Assembly (NCBI RefSeq): GCF_004366595.1
Contig: NZ_SORE01000006.1
Span: 124,001-188,000 of the forward strand
Source of the DNA: Paraburkholderia rhizosphaerae
GTDB taxonomy: Bacteria > Pseudomonadota > Gammaproteobacteria > Burkholderiales > Burkholderiaceae
Reading direction: 5' to 3'
Length of the DNA: 64,000 nt
Part shown: positions 32,020-45,034 of the stretch, piece after piece
Numbering within the stretch: position 1 is the stretch's first letter
Layout of the letters: the number at the start of each line of letters is the position of its first letter
The notes under the pieces: generated by a model
Seen by the model: the letters and a program-made list of their open reading frames with translations, nothing else
What the model was told of the DNA's origin: nothing
Database searches by the model: none
Program-made: the position numbers and the translations under genes

Positions 32020-33162
32020 TCATGCGCTGCCTTCACCCAACGCCATATCGGCCATCAATTCGGCCGCCAGCGATTCGAGCAGCGCGCGCAGCGCATCGAT
32101 CGACATCGTGTCGGGCACCGCGAGCACCGCCTTGACGCCGAACTGATGTGGCCCGGCAGGCGCGTGCGCGAGCTCCGTGTTCAGTTCCTCGATGCTGATG
32201 TCGTGCGCCGACAGACTGGCCGACAGATCCTGCACGATGCCTGGACGGTCGGGCGCCGTCAGTTCCAGCGACACGCGGCGCCGGCCGTGCGCGAGCGCCG
32301 GCAGGTCGCTGCGCGCGATCACGAGGCGCAGCCCCGCGCTTTCGAGATCGCGTAACGCGGTAGTGAGCGCGTCCGCATGACGCTGCGCGACTTCGAGCTG
32401 AACCATGCCCGCGAACTGGCTGCCAAGACTGGCCATGCGGCTGCCCATCCAGTTCGCGCCGAATGCCCGCGCGCGCTCCGAAAGCTGATTGACGATGCCG
32501 GGACGATCGGCGCCGATCGCAGTGACGACCATCGTCGCCAGCGGCCCCGGCGTCTCCTCGGTGAGTTCGATGCGCCGGCGGATGATCGGTGCACGCGTCG
32601 CGAATTGCTCGTCCTGCGTGGACGCCGGCAACGCGCCGTGCTCGCGCGCGTGATGCGCAACACGCAGCAGCAGCGCCAGTCCCATCGGCGCGAGCGCGCG
32701 CTCCCACAGCTCGCGTGCGGTTTCGCCCTTCTTGACGAAGCACCAGTCCTGCGCCGCAATCGCGCCGGCGTCCCAGCCGTGCGACAGGTGATAGACCGAG
32801 CCGCCCGCAATCGGATCGCCTTCGAGAATGGTCCATTCGACCGCTGCGATGCCGCGGTGGCGCGGCAACAGCGAAGGGTGATAGCCGACGCCGCCCAGAC
32901 GCGATCGCGCGAGCGCGTCATCGGTCACGCGCGCATGGGTGTGCGCGGCGATGATCAGACCGGTGTCTTCCGGTATCGCGCTGGCTTCGACAAGCCTTGG
33001 GTTGTCGTGAATCGCCGTCGGCAGGCCGGCCGCGCGGGCCGCGACAGCAAGACGATCATCGGCCGCAGGCGCGACCACGCCGGCAATCTCAATACCGTCA
33101 GCCCGAAACGCTTCTAGCACCGACGCGCCGAAATAGCGGGACCCTACGATCGTGCATTTCAT
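32020..33162 (-). CDS. Formyltransferase-like domain fused to two GcvR-like ACT domains
   Basis: Residues 1-185 form a formyltransferase N-domain fold: a start like Fmt/ArnA (MKCTIVGSRYFGASVLEAF), the loop GVGYHPSLLPRHRG and GWDAGAIAAQDWC. The usual catalytic Asn of N-x-HPS is Gly here (G-Y-HPS), while His and the later Asp are kept. Residues 208-375 are two ACT domains (VVTAIGADRPGIVNQLSE and LELTAPDRPGIVQDLSA), each with the DRPGIV turn that binds amino acids, arranged as in GcvR, a regulator of the glycine cleavage system. The gene lies 2.5 kb from gcvTHP. A glycine- or folate-responsive regulator or enzyme is a fair inference; the exact activity is unknown. Confidence 0.75.
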   Translation of the reverse strand: MKCTIVGSRYFGASVLEAFRADGIEIAGVVAPAADDRLAVAARAAGLPTAIHDNPRLVEASAIPEDTGLIIAAHTHARVTDDALARSRLGGVGYHPSLLPRHRGIAAVEWTILEGDPIAGGSVYHLSHGWDAGAIAAQDWCFVKKGETARELWERALAPMGLALLLRVAHHAREHGALPASTQDEQFATRAPIIRRRIELTEETPGPLATMVVTAIGADRPGIVNQLSERARAFGANWMGSRMASLGSQFAGMVQLEVAQRHADALTTALRDLESAGLRLVIARSDLPALAHGRRRVSLELTAPDRPGIVQDLSASLSAHDISIEELNTELAHAPAGPHQFGVKAVLAVPDTMSIDALRALLESLAAELMADMALGEGSA

Positions 33163-33579
33163 TCATCTGTCTCCTGTGTTGATGCGCCGCGTCGAGTCGT
33201 GCAGGCCGCGCACATTGTCGGCGATTTTGCTGGTGGGCGTCGAACGGCAAAGCGCACTTTCCCGGTTTATGCGCGCCGGTGGCGGGCGATGGCGCATCGT
33301 TATGCGCGATACGCATATTCGAGGATTACTCCCTATCCGGATATTTGTCGTTTATGCCTGACACGCATACCGAACTGCGCTTCAACCCTGCGTCTTCAAC
33401 CCGACGTCGAGCGAAACCGGCCGGAGTTAATCCACTAGGGAAATCGATGAACACACGCGCCGCAGGACGTGCGGCCCAGCCTGGCGGAAACACGGCGTGA
33501 ATCTCGACCGCGCATGCCACAATCTGCGGGTTGCGCGCGGCTTTCGCCGCGCGCCATTTCGGACGAACAGGAAGCTGGC
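33163..33579. other. Divergent intergenic region
   Basis: These 417 bases separate the formyltransferase/ACT gene (leftward) from the oxidoreductase gene (rightward). No credible gene was found; the stretch should carry promoters for both directions. Confidence 0.45.
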
Positions 33580-34629
33580 ATGCGCTCACCGCTGAAAATT
33601 GGCCTCATGGGCTACGGGTTTGCCGGAGCGACGTTTCACGCGCCGGTGATCGAACACTGTGGCCGCGCGCAGGTCGCCGCGATCGCAACGGGCCAGCCGG
33701 ACACCGCGCGCGCGAACTTTCCGCAAGCGGCGATCGTGCCGGATCTCGACGCGCTGCTTGCGCTGGCCGATGTCGAATGCGTGGTCATCGCGACGCCGAA
33801 CGACACGCACTTCGAGCTCGCCAGGCGCACGCTCGAAGCGGGCAAGCATGTCGTGGTCGACAAGCCGGTCACGTTGAGCGCCGCCGACGCGCGCACGCTC
33901 GCGAATCTCGCGCAAAGCCGCCACCTCGTGTTCGCACCGTTTCACAACCGCCGCTGGGACGGTGACTTCATGACCGTGCGCGCGTTGCTCCAGAGCGGTG
34001 AACTCGGCCGCGTCACGCATTTCGAATCGCATTTCGACCGCTTTCGCCCGGTCATCCGTCAGCGCTGGCGCGAAGACGCCACGCGCGGCGGCGGTCTGCT
34101 GTTCGATCTCGGCCCGCATCTGATCGACCAGGCGCTGGTGCTGTTCGGCGCGCCGGAAACGGTGTACGCGACGGTAAGAGCGCATCGCGATCAGGCGAGC
34201 GCGCCCGATTACGTGCATCTGCAGCTGGGCTATGCCGCGCATGAAGTCGCGCTGCACGCGAGCGCACTGACCGCGATTGTCGCGCCACGCTTTACGATTC
34301 ACGGCACACGCGGCAGCTACGTGAAATACGGTCTCGATACCCAGGAGGACCAGTTGAAAGCGGGCCTGCGCCCCGGCGACGCGGGCTTCGGCGGCGGCAA
34401 TGAAGCGGGCACGCTGCGGGTGCTCGAAGGCGAGCACGAAGTCGAACGCAGATCGTCGACGCTCGACGGTGCCTACGCGGACTTTTATCGCGCTTTAGCC
34501 GCATCGATTCAGGACGGCACGCCGTTCCCGGTCAGCGCGCAAGATGCAGTCGATGTAATGACCGTGATCGAACTCGCTCACCGCAGCAACCACGAAGGCG
34601 CACGCTTGCGATTCGCGCGCAACGGCTGA
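33580..34629 (+). CDS. Gfo/Idh/MocA-family NAD(P)-dependent oxidoreductase
   Basis: The N-terminal half is a Rossmann domain with GLMGYGFAGATFHAP and the family motif DKPVTLSAADA (the EKP-type motif, here DKP). The C-terminal half is the dimeric alpha/beta substrate domain (GGLLFDLGPHLIDQAL, with the catalytic-region Asp and His). The length, 349 residues, is normal. It resembles YdgJ/scyllo-inositol-type dehydrogenases, but the substrate cannot be read from sequence. The ATG at 33580 has AGGAAG upstream; the longer open frame has no signal. Confidence 0.88.
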   Translation: MRSPLKIGLMGYGFAGATFHAPVIEHCGRAQVAAIATGQPDTARANFPQAAIVPDLDALLALADVECVVIATPNDTHFELARRTLEAGKHVVVDKPVTLSAADARTLANLAQSRHLVFAPFHNRRWDGDFMTVRALLQSGELGRVTHFESHFDRFRPVIRQRWREDATRGGGLLFDLGPHLIDQALVLFGAPETVYATVRAHRDQASAPDYVHLQLGYAAHEVALHASALTAIVAPRFTIHGTRGSYVKYGLDTQEDQLKAGLRPGDAGFGGGNEAGTLRVLEGEHEVERRSSTLDGAYADFYRALAASIQDGTPFPVSAQDAVDVMTVIELAHRSNHEGARLRFARNG

Positions 34630-34789
34630 CAATCGGGTTTCGATGCACGGCTTCGATTCGCGCGCCTTCGCGCATCCAGCAACAACCCGTTACACAAACG
34701 TGCAGCCGGCGCGTCATCGCGCGCCGTCAATCGACCGTTGCTTCCCCTTATCGAACAGAACGAACAACCCTCGATAAGGAGAGCATTCC

Positions 34790-35146
34790 ATGCAACGCAT
34801 CGTTCGCGCACTCGGCTGCTGCGCGCTGGTTTCATCGCTGGCCGCCTGCGTGGTCGCACAGCCGCAGGGCGCAGCGCCCGGTCCCGGCCCGGATCCGCAT
34901 CAAGTCGCGATGCAGCGCTTCGAACAGGTCGATGGGCGAATCAATAATATGAGCCGCCATATCGACGCCCGCGTGAACCAGGGCTACTATCCGCCGCCCG
35001 AAGGCGGCGCGCTGCATCGGCGCCTCGACGTGATCCGTCATCAGGCGCGCGAGATGGCTGAACACCGCGGCGGCGGCCTGTCCGGCGACGAACAGCGCAC
35101 GTTGAACGAAGAACTGGACTCGACGGCGATTGCGATAAACCGCTGA
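34790..35146 (+). CDS. Small lipoprotein
   Basis: A lipoprotein signal peptide ends in the lipobox LAAC (Cys20), followed by a Pro/Gly-rich linker and a helical domain (FEQVDGRINNMSRHIDARV, RRLDVIRHQAREMAEH). AAGGAG-type sequence precedes the ATG. It is a single gene ending in a terminator. No function is known to me; an outer-membrane or periplasmic anchor role is likely from the signal alone. Confidence 0.82.
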   Translation: MQRIVRALGCCALVSSLAACVVAQPQGAAPGPGPDPHQVAMQRFEQVDGRINNMSRHIDARVNQGYYPPPEGGALHRRLDVIRHQAREMAEHRGGGLSGDEQRTLNEELDSTAIAINR

Positions 35147-35167
35147 TTCCGTTTGAGCGAACCACGT

Positions 35168-35205
35168 GAAGCGCGGACCCTCGCGGGTTCCGCGCTTTTT
35201 TTGCG
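35168..35205 (+). terminator. Rho-independent terminator after the lipoprotein gene
   Basis: AGCGCGGACCC and GGGTTCCGCGCT form a long GC-rich stem with one bulge, followed by seven T residues. It insulates the riboswitch region downstream. Confidence 0.88.
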
Positions 35206-35324
35206 CGTGCCGCAGCCCGTATTCCCGACGCCGGACCCATTGCCGCATGCGCCTACCGCACGCCGGTTCGGGCGTCGAAACCTTCAATTGACAAGCCTCG
35301 GACCGTCGCGTACATTCGCCGCAC

Positions 35325-35622
35325 GCGTCGGGAGAGCGCGCTGGCCGCAACGCAAAAGCCGTACCGCAATACAGGCAATGCATGGCCGCGCCGCCGAAGG
35401 GGCACACCCGCAAACTCTCAGGCAAAAGGACCGACCGCGTCGAAAAACCCGCCTGGCCAACGGTCACACAACCAATCGGGCATCGGTTTTTCGCACTCTG
35501 GAGAGCGGCAGTAGCGTGCAGTGCACGCAGGCTGCCCACCGAAGGGGCGCGCGTTTGCTGTGCAACGTCAGTTGCGTCAACGGCAGCGCAATCTCTCAGG
35601 TATCGAGGACAGAGGGGGCATG
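35325..35622 (+). promoter_or_regulatory. Tandem glycine riboswitch upstream of gcvT
   Basis: Two aptamers follow each other. The first has GGGAGAGCG (35339-35347), CGCCGAAGGGGCA, ACTCTCAGGCAAAAGGAC (35414-35431). The second has CTGGAGAGCGGC (35498-35509), CACCGAAGGGGCG, and ATCTCTCAGGTATCGAGGAC (35591-35610). These are the conserved P1-P3 core elements of glycine riboswitches. The doublet lies about 100 bases before gcvT, where glycine binding switches on the glycine cleavage operon. Confidence 0.95.
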
Positions 35623-35717
35623 CAAGTATCGCTCGTTAGCCGAAGGGTCACCTGGCTGCGACGCTGCACCGCATGGCTCCCAATCCGTCGACACACCTGA
35701 GCAGGCCAGAGGCCCCG

Positions 35718-36836
35718 ATGACCGAACTCAAACGCACTCCGCTCAACGCCACGCACCGTGCGCTCAACGCGCGCATGGTCGATTTCGGCGGCTGGGACAT
35801 GCCTGTCAATTACGGCTCGCAGATCGAAGAACATCGCGCGGTGCGTACCGACGCGGGCATGTTCGACGTATCGCATATGTGCGCCGTCGATCTCAACGGC
35901 CCGCGCACCCGTGCTTTCCTCGAATACGCGCTGGCGAACAACGTCGGCAAGCTGCAGACGCCAGGCCGCGCGCTGTACTCGTGCTTGTTGAACCCCGAAG
36001 GCGGCGTGATCGACGATCTGATCGTCTATTTCTTCGACGAAGAGGCGTTCCGCATCGTCGTAAATGCGGCGACCGCAGATAAAGATATTGCGTGGTTCAA
36101 CAAGCTCAACGCCGAGCGAGGCTTCGGCGTGGCGATCACGCCGCGCCGCGATCTCGCGATCGTCGCAGTGCAAGGTCCGCAAGCGCGCGAAAAGGTCTGG
36201 CAAACCGTGCCGGCCGCGCGCACCGCGACCGAAACGCTGAAGCCGTTCAACGCGGCGCGTGTCGCGAATACGCCGTTCGGCGATCTGACGGTCGCGCGCA
36301 CCGGCTACACGGGCGAAGACGGTTTCGAGATCATCGCGCCGGCCGCGCACGTCGAAGCGCTGTGGAACGCGCTACACAAGCAAGGCGTGCGCCCGGCCGG
36401 CCTCGGCGCGCGCGATACGCTGCGCCTCGAAGCCGGCATGAACCTGTACGGCCAGGATATGGACGATGCGGTATCGCCGCTCGACGCGGGCCTCGCATGG
36501 ACCGTCGACCTCACCGCGCCGCGCGACTTCGTCGGCCGCGCCGCGCTCGACGCGAAGGGGGCGCAGCGGACGTTCGTCGGACTGATTCTGCAGAAGGAAA
36601 ACGGCAAGGCCGCCGGCGTGCTGCGCGCGCATCAGAAGGTCGATACCGCGCAGGGCGCCGGCGAGATCACGAGCGGCACATTCTCACCGACGATGCAGGA
36701 ATCGATTGCGTTCGCGCGCGTACCGAAAGGCGTGCAGCCCGGCGATATCGTGCATGTGCACATCCGCGACAGAGCCTTTCCCGCAAGCGTGGTAAAACTG
36801 CCGTTCGTGCGTAACGGCAAAGTGCTCGTCGGTTGA
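35718..36836 (+). CDS. gcvT: Glycine cleavage system T protein (aminomethyltransferase)
   Basis: GcvT transfers the methylene of the aminomethyl-lipoyl intermediate to tetrahydrofolate and releases ammonia. The 372-residue product has the folate-binding N-terminal part ([25 protein letters not shown]), a central [12 protein letters not shown] and the conserved C-terminal domain. [10 protein letters not shown] at 35718 is the start, with GAGG upstream. It is the first gene of gcvT-gcvH-gcvP, read from the riboswitch-controlled transcript. All regions look intact. Confidence 0.97.
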   Translation: MTELKRTPLNATHRALNARMVDFGGWDMPVNYGSQIEEHRAVRTDAGMFDVSHMCAVDLNGPRTRAFLEYALANNVGKLQTPGRALYSCLLNPEGGVIDDLIVYFFDEEAFRIVVNAATADKDIAWFNKLNAERGFGVAITPRRDLAIVAVQGPQAREKVWQTVPAARTATETLKPFNAARVANTPFGDLTVARTGYTGEDGFEIIAPAAHVEALWNALHKQGVRPAGLGARDTLRLEAGMNLYGQDMDDAVSPLDAGLAWTVDLTAPRDFVGRAALDAKGAQRTFVGLILQKENGKAAGVLRAHQKVDTAQGAGEITSGTFSPTMQESIAFARVPKGVQPGDIVHVHIRDRAFPASVVKLPFVRNGKVLVG

Positions 36837-36939
36837 GCGGACGGTCCGGTCACCGATTGGTCACGGAGCCCGTCGCGCGCGTTTCCCCCTTCACATCAAT
36901 CCGTATCACATTGCGCATTCAACCGCATAGGAGCATCCG

Positions 36940-37320
36940 ATGAGCATCCCGGCCGATCTGAAATACACCGAATCGCACGAATGGGTCCGCACCGAGACGG
37001 ACGGCACGCTGACGGTCGGCATCACCGACCACGCGCAAGAAGCGCTCGGCGACATCGTCTTCTTCGAAGTGCAACAACTCGGCAAAACGGTCGCGGCGGG
37101 CGATACGGTCGCTGTCATCGAATCGGTCAAGGCCGCTTCCGATATCTACGCACCGGTTTCCGGCGAGATTATCGAAATGAACCAGACCGTGGTCGACACG
37201 CCCGATTCAGTGAACAGCGGCCCGTATGAAAACTGGCTGTTCAAGATCAAGCCGACCGCCGGCGCAGCCCAAGACCGGCTGATGGACGCCGCCGCCTACG
37301 GCAAGTCGATCGGCGAGTAA
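36940..37320 (+). CDS. gcvH: Glycine cleavage system H protein (lipoyl carrier)
   Basis: GcvH carries the aminomethyl group on a lipoyl-lysine between the P, T and L proteins. The 126-residue protein has the motif ESVKAASD with the lipoylation site Lys64 on the hairpin turn and the usual [19 protein letters not shown] site precedes the ATG. Cotranscription with gcvT and gcvP is expected from the 103- and 97-base gaps on one strand. Confidence 0.97.
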   Translation: MSIPADLKYTESHEWVRTETDGTLTVGITDHAQEALGDIVFFEVQQLGKTVAAGDTVAVIESVKAASDIYAPVSGEIIEMNQTVVDTPDSVNSGPYENWLFKIKPTAGAAQDRLMDAAAYGKSIGE

Positions 37321-37417
37321 TTTTTCAACACCAGGCGCGGCGGCCGGAAACGGAACGGGACAAGCGACCCACCGTACGACCAGGCAGCCAGGCAGGCCGC
37401 GCCAGCAGGAATTTCTA

Positions 37418-40348
<2,931 letters not shown>

Positions 40349-40504
40349 GCGAACCCGCGCCGGCCCATGCATTGCGCGGGCGATCGGACCATGAACAGTG
40401 CGCGTCGCGTTGCCGGCGCGCACCATGCGGCTGTCGATCGCTGTCGCTACGGGTCCGGAACGGCTAACATCTCACACCGAATTTGCACAAAGAAGGAGTA
40501 TCCG

Positions 40505-41611
40505 ATGGTGCGAAAGGTGCGAGCGATGCAATTCCGGAATCAACGTGTACTGGCGTGGGCCGTTGCCTGCGTCGCATGGTTGCTGTATCAGCCGCAGGCA
40601 CGCGCGGCGATGAATTTTTGCGCCGCGCCGGCGATGCAATCGAGCGAGCGCACCAGCGCCGACCCGGGCGTCAAGGCGCTTGTCAGCAACGTGCAAGCCC
40701 ATCTGAGCGATCCGCCGCGGGCGCTGCCGAGGCTGCACACCGAGGGCACGCTGCCGCACGAAGGCATTTACGATCAGAGCAAGGCGGCCGAGCAGGATCT
40801 CGAACTGCTGCGCGACGCCGCACTAGCGTGGCGCGCGACCGGCGACGATCGCTTTCTGAAATACGTCGACCGCGTGCTGTATGCATGGGTGACGACCTAC
40901 CAGCCGAGCTTCAACCCGATCGACGAATCGCCGTTCGCGGGGCTGATTCTTGCGTATGACATGACGGCGAGCGCGTTGCCGGTCAAAACGCGCAACGCGG
41001 CGATGGCGTTCCTGACGAAGCTGGCAAACGGCTATATCGCGCAGATCGACGCGCAGCCGCGGCCGCTGAGCGGCACATTCCGCAACAATTGGCAAAGCCA
41101 CCGTATCAAACTGATTGCGATGGCGGCGTTTACGCTCGATAACCGCAAGATGATCGATGCGGCGCAGCGGCTCTTTATCGAGCATATCAACGACAACATC
41201 GCGCCGGACGGCTCGACCGTCGATTTCACCGAACGCGACGCGCTGCATTACGTGACGTATGACCTGCAGCCGCTCGTGGTCGCCGCGCTCGCCGCGCGCC
41301 GCCACAACCGCAACTGGCTGACGTTGCGCGCGCCAAGCGGTGCGACGCTGGCCGCGGCGCTCGGGTGGCTTACGCCGTACGCGACCGGCGCGAAGACGCA
41401 CGATGAATTCGTGAACTCGAAGGTGCCGTTCGATGCGAAGCGCCGCGAAGCCGGTTTGCCCGGCTCCGCGGGCCTGTGGGACCCGAAGGACGCAGCGGAA
41501 CTGTTTCATCTCGCCGCGCGGCTCGACGGCAAATACACGCCGATCGCGCTGAAACTGGCACCGACGCCGCCCGCGTGGCTCGCCGTGTGCCTGCCATTGC
41601 CGGCGCGATAA
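40505..41611 (+). CDS. Alginate-lyase-like secreted protein
   Basis: A signal peptide (VLAWAVACVAWLLYQPQARA) leads an all-helical (alpha/alpha)n domain of the AlgL-type alginate lyase fold. NNWQSHRIKLIAMAAF is the conserved substrate-binding region (NNHxY in classical AlgL, here NNWQSH, so the catalytic His position is altered), and WRATGDDRFLKYVDRV, FTERDALHYVTYD and LWDPKDAAELFHLAARLDGKY are also typical. The AAGGAG site fixes the start at 40505. No alginate genes are nearby, so it may cut another uronate polymer or have lost activity. It is unrelated to its gcv and sda neighbours. Confidence 0.75.
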   Translation: MVRKVRAMQFRNQRVLAWAVACVAWLLYQPQARAAMNFCAAPAMQSSERTSADPGVKALVSNVQAHLSDPPRALPRLHTEGTLPHEGIYDQSKAAEQDLELLRDAALAWRATGDDRFLKYVDRVLYAWVTTYQPSFNPIDESPFAGLILAYDMTASALPVKTRNAAMAFLTKLANGYIAQIDAQPRPLSGTFRNNWQSHRIKLIAMAAFTLDNRKMIDAAQRLFIEHINDNIAPDGSTVDFTERDALHYVTYDLQPLVVAALAARRHNRNWLTLRAPSGATLAAALGWLTPYATGAKTHDEFVNSKVPFDAKRREAGLPGSAGLWDPKDAAELFHLAARLDGKYTPIALKLAPTPPAWLAVCLPLPAR

Positions 41612-41752
41612 TCCAGCCGGCAACCACGCGGAAATGGCCGCTAATCCGCGGCCGATGCGAGCAGATCAACGCGTGCGACCAACGCACGCGCGTAGTGCGG
41701 CGGGCTGCTCACGAGGCGGACCGCCACCGCACAACTCATTGCAGGAGCAGTC

Positions 41753-43141
41753 ATGGCAGTCAGCGTATTCGACCTTTTCAAAATCGGGATTGGACCGTCC
41801 AGTTCGCACACCGTCGGCCCGATGCGCGCGGCCCTGATGTTTGCGCAAGGGCTCGAGCGCGACGGCCTGCTAGCCGCGACCGCGTCGGTGAAAGTCGAGC
41901 TTTATGGCTCGCTTGGCGCAACCGGCAAGGGCCACGGCACCGATCGCGGCGTGATGCTCGGCCTGCTCGGCGAAACCCCCGACACCGTCGACCCGCAATC
42001 GATCGGCGCGCGCCTCGATGCAATCCGCACGTCGCGCAAGCTTGCGCTGCTTGGCCAGCACGACGTGCCATTCGTACCGAAAGAACACATCGCGTTTTAC
42101 CGGCAGGCGCTGCCCGAGCATCCGAACGGACTCAAACTGCGCGCGTACGATGCGCAAGGCGAGACACTGCGCGAATCGACGTATCTGTCGGTCGGTGGCG
42201 GCTTTGTGGTCACCGCGGGCGCGCCGAATACGAAGGTGCTGGCCGCCGTCGACGACCGCGCGCATCCATTCCGCACCGGCAACGAACTGCTCGAGATGTG
42301 CAAGTCGACCGGCAAGTCGGTCGCGCAGCTGATGTGGGAGAACGAACGCGCATGGCATACCGATGACGAGATTCGCACCGGCTTGCTAAAGATATGGGAC
42401 GTGATGCAGTCCTGCGTCGCGCGCGGCTGCGGTGTCGGCAACCCGGACGCGGACGGCACGTTGCCCGGTCCGTTTCAGGTGAAGCGCCGTGCGCCGCAGC
42501 TGTACCGCGCGCTGACCAATAACCCGGAGCGCGCGTTGCAGGATCCTCTGTCGATGGTCGACTGGATCAATCTCTATGCGATTGCCGTCAATGAAGAAAA
42601 CGCGGCCGGCGGCCGGGTCGTCACGGCGCCGACCAATGGCGCGGCCGGCATCATCCCGGCGGTGCTGCATTACTACACGCGCTTCACGCCGGCTGCGAAC
42701 CAGCAGGGCGTGATCGATTTCCTGATGACCGCCGCGGCGATCGGCATTCTGTACAAGCTGAACGCATCCATTTCCGGCGCGGAGGTCGGCTGCCAGGGTG
42801 AAGTCGGCGTCGCGTGCTCGATGGCGGCGGGCGCGCTTGCCGCGGTGATGGGCGGCACGCCGCTGCAAGTCGAAAACGCGGCCGAGATCGGCATGGAACA
42901 CAACCTCGGACTTACCTGCGATCCGGTCGGCGGGATGGTGCAGATCCCTTGCATCGAGCGCAACGCGATGGCATCGGTGAAGGCGGTCAACGCGGCGCGC
43001 ATGGCGCTGCGCGGCGACGGCAGCCATTACGTGTCGCTCGACTCGGTCATCAAGACAATGCGCGAAACCGGCGCGGATATGAAAACGAAATACAAGGAAA
43101 CGTCGCGTGGCGGGCTCGCGGTGAACATCATCGAGTGCTAA
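41753..43141 (+). CDS. sdaA: L-serine dehydratase (iron-sulfur type)
   Basis: SdaA converts L-serine to pyruvate and ammonia with a [4Fe-4S] cluster. The 462-residue single-chain form shows [18 protein letters not shown] at the N-terminus, the beta domain, and the alpha domain with [17 protein letters not shown] and [17 protein letters not shown], which supply the three cluster cysteines. It follows the gcv region: glycine cleavage plus serine hydroxymethyltransferase makes serine that this enzyme can remove. GCAGGAG precedes the ATG. Confidence 0.96.
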   Translation: MAVSVFDLFKIGIGPSSSHTVGPMRAALMFAQGLERDGLLAATASVKVELYGSLGATGKGHGTDRGVMLGLLGETPDTVDPQSIGARLDAIRTSRKLALLGQHDVPFVPKEHIAFYRQALPEHPNGLKLRAYDAQGETLRESTYLSVGGGFVVTAGAPNTKVLAAVDDRAHPFRTGNELLEMCKSTGKSVAQLMWENERAWHTDDEIRTGLLKIWDVMQSCVARGCGVGNPDADGTLPGPFQVKRRAPQLYRALTNNPERALQDPLSMVDWINLYAIAVNEENAAGGRVVTAPTNGAAGIIPAVLHYYTRFTPAANQQGVIDFLMTAAAIGILYKLNASISGAEVGCQGEVGVACSMAAGALAAVMGGTPLQVENAAEIGMEHNLGLTCDPVGGMVQIPCIERNAMASVKAVNAARMALRGDGSHYVSLDSVIKTMRETGADMKTKYKETSRGGLAVNIIEC

Positions 43142-43312
43142 CGCATGGCCGACGCGTAACTGACCCATGAGCGACGCATGGCCGCTGCGCCCAGGTATGC
43201 GCAATCGCCCGACCTGACAGCGGCCGCGGTTGCGGCGTAAGCTGTGCAGGCCCAGCCGGGCGACACTCGCGGTCGACCCGGCACGACAACAACATTCGAG
43301 GACGCTTTCGCG

Positions 43313-45034
43313 ATGTCTCAGTCGACCCCTTCCGCAGGTTCCTCCGCTTCTTCCGTCTCCACGACGACCGGCGCGCGACTCATCGTCGATGCGCTGCTGA
43401 CGCACGGCGTCGAGCGTGTGTTCTGCGTCCCCGGTGAAAGCTTTCTGGCGGTGCTCGATTCGCTTCACGACGAGACCGAACGCATTCAGACGATTGTCTG
43501 CCGTCACGAAGCGGCCGCTGCGAATATGGCCGAGGCGGTCGGCAAACTGACCGGGCGGCCGGGTATCGCGATCGTCACGCGCGGACCGGGCGCAACGCAT
43601 GCATCGATTGGCGTGCATACCGCGTTTCAGGATTCGACGCCGATGATCCTGCTGATCGGTCAATGCGCGCGCGAGCATCTCGACCGTGAGGCTTTCCAGG
43701 AAATCGACTACCGGCGGATGTTCGGCCAGATGGCGAAGTGGGTCGCGCAAATCGACGACGCACGGCGCATTCCTGAGTATCTGAGCCACGCATTTCATGC
43801 CGCGACGTCGGGCCGTCCGGGCCCGGTCGTGCTGGCGTTGCCCGAGGACGTGCTGAGCGATACGTGTGCGAGCATGCCGGGCGCGCCGGCGTATCAGCGC
43901 GTCGCCGCGTCGCCGTCGCATGCGCAGATCGAGCGCATGAAGACTCTGCTCGAACACGCGCAACGCCCGATGGTCATCGCCGGCGGCAGCGGCTGGACGC
44001 CCGAAGCGTGCTCGGATTTACGCCGTTTTATCGAAACGTGGCAGTTGCCGGTAGGCCTCGCGTTCCGGTTTCAGGACACGCTCGACAACGAGCATCCGAA
44101 CTACGCGGGCGACGTAGGCCTTGGGATCAACCCGGCGTTGGCCAAACGGATTCACGATGCCGATGTATTGATCGTATTGGGGCCGCGCCTCGGCGAAGCA
44201 ACGACCGGCGGCTACACGTTGCTCGACATTCCGAAGACGAAGCAGACGCTGGTGCACGTGCACCAGGGCGCGGACGAACTCGGGCGCGTGTATGCGGCGG
44301 ATTTGCCGATTGTCTCCGGCATGCCTGAAATCGCGTCCGCGCTCGCGGCGCTGCGCCCCGCTGCGCAGCCCGCGTGGCACGGTGCGGCGCAAGACGCGCA
44401 CCGGGCGTATCTCGAATGGCGCGCGCCGAGGCCCATTCCGGGCGACGTGCAGCTCGGCGAAATCGTTCAACAACTGCGTGCGCGTTTGCCTGACGACGCG
44501 ATCGTCACCAATGGCGCCGGCAATTACGCGACCTGGCTACATCGTCATTTCGCGTACCGGCATTTCCGCTCGCAGCTGGCGCCGACCAGCGGTGCGATGG
44601 GTTATGGCGTGCCGGCGGCGATTGCGGCGAAGTCGATGTATCCGCAACGGATGGTGGTCGCCTTCGCGGGCGACGGCTGCTTCATGATGTCTAGCGCCGA
44701 ACTTGCGACCGCGATGCAGTACGCGTTGCCTGTGATCTTCATCGTCGTGAACAACGGTCACTACGGCACGATACGGATGCATCAGGAGCGGCACTATCCG
44801 GGCCGCGTGCACGGCACCGGCTTGACGAACCCGGACTTCGCCGCGTTCGCGCAGTCGTTCGGCGCGCACGGGGAAACGGTGCTGCGGACAGAGACATTCA
44901 TGCCCGCGTTCGAACGCGCGGTTGCAGCGAACCGCCCGGCGCTGATCGAGATTCGGATACCGAAGGAAGCAAGTACGCCCGGCGCGACATTGGAACAGAT
45001 TCGTGAGCAGGGCAGGAAACTGCGCGGCGAATGA
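43313..45034 (+). CDS. Acetolactate-synthase-like thiamine diphosphate enzyme
   Basis: The 573-residue protein has the three-domain layout of the acetolactate synthase/pyruvate oxidase family. The N-terminal domain holds the activating Glu (CRHEAAAANMAEA), the middle domain may bind a nucleotide, and the C-terminal domain has the ThDP/Mg motif GDGCFMMSSAELATAM ending VNN. The substrate is not evident; the family includes acetolactate synthase, benzoylformate decarboxylase and others. There is no regulatory small subunit gene next to it, which argues against a branched-chain biosynthetic role. The first 23 codons of the open frame are excluded because MSQSTPSAG fits better. Confidence 0.85.
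   Translation: MSQSTPSAGSSASSVSTTTGARLIVDALLTHGVERVFCVPGESFLAVLDSLHDETERIQTIVCRHEAAAANMAEAVGKLTGRPGIAIVTRGPGATHASIGVHTAFQDSTPMILLIGQCAREHLDREAFQEIDYRRMFGQMAKWVAQIDDARRIPEYLSHAFHAATSGRPGPVVLALPEDVLSDTCASMPGAPAYQRVAASPSHAQIERMKTLLEHAQRPMVIAGGSGWTPEACSDLRRFIETWQLPVGLAFRFQDTLDNEHPNYAGDVGLGINPALAKRIHDADVLIVLGPRLGEATTGGYTLLDIPKTKQTLVHVHQGADELGRVYAADLPIVSGMPEIASALAALRPAAQPAWHGAAQDAHRAYLEWRAPRPIPGDVQLGEIVQQLRARLPDDAIVTNGAGNYATWLHRHFAYRHFRSQLAPTSGAMGYGVPAAIAAKSMYPQRMVVAFAGDGCFMMSSAELATAMQYALPVIFIVVNNGHYGTIRMHQERHYPGRVHGTGLTNPDFAAFAQSFGAHGETVLRTETFMPAFERAVAANRPALIEIRIPKEASTPGATLEQIREQGRKLRGE

Noticed and set aside
42386..43963. A 525-codon minus-strand open frame spanning two genes
   Set aside because: Antisense to sdaA and the start of the ThDP enzyme, both of which have clear motifs.
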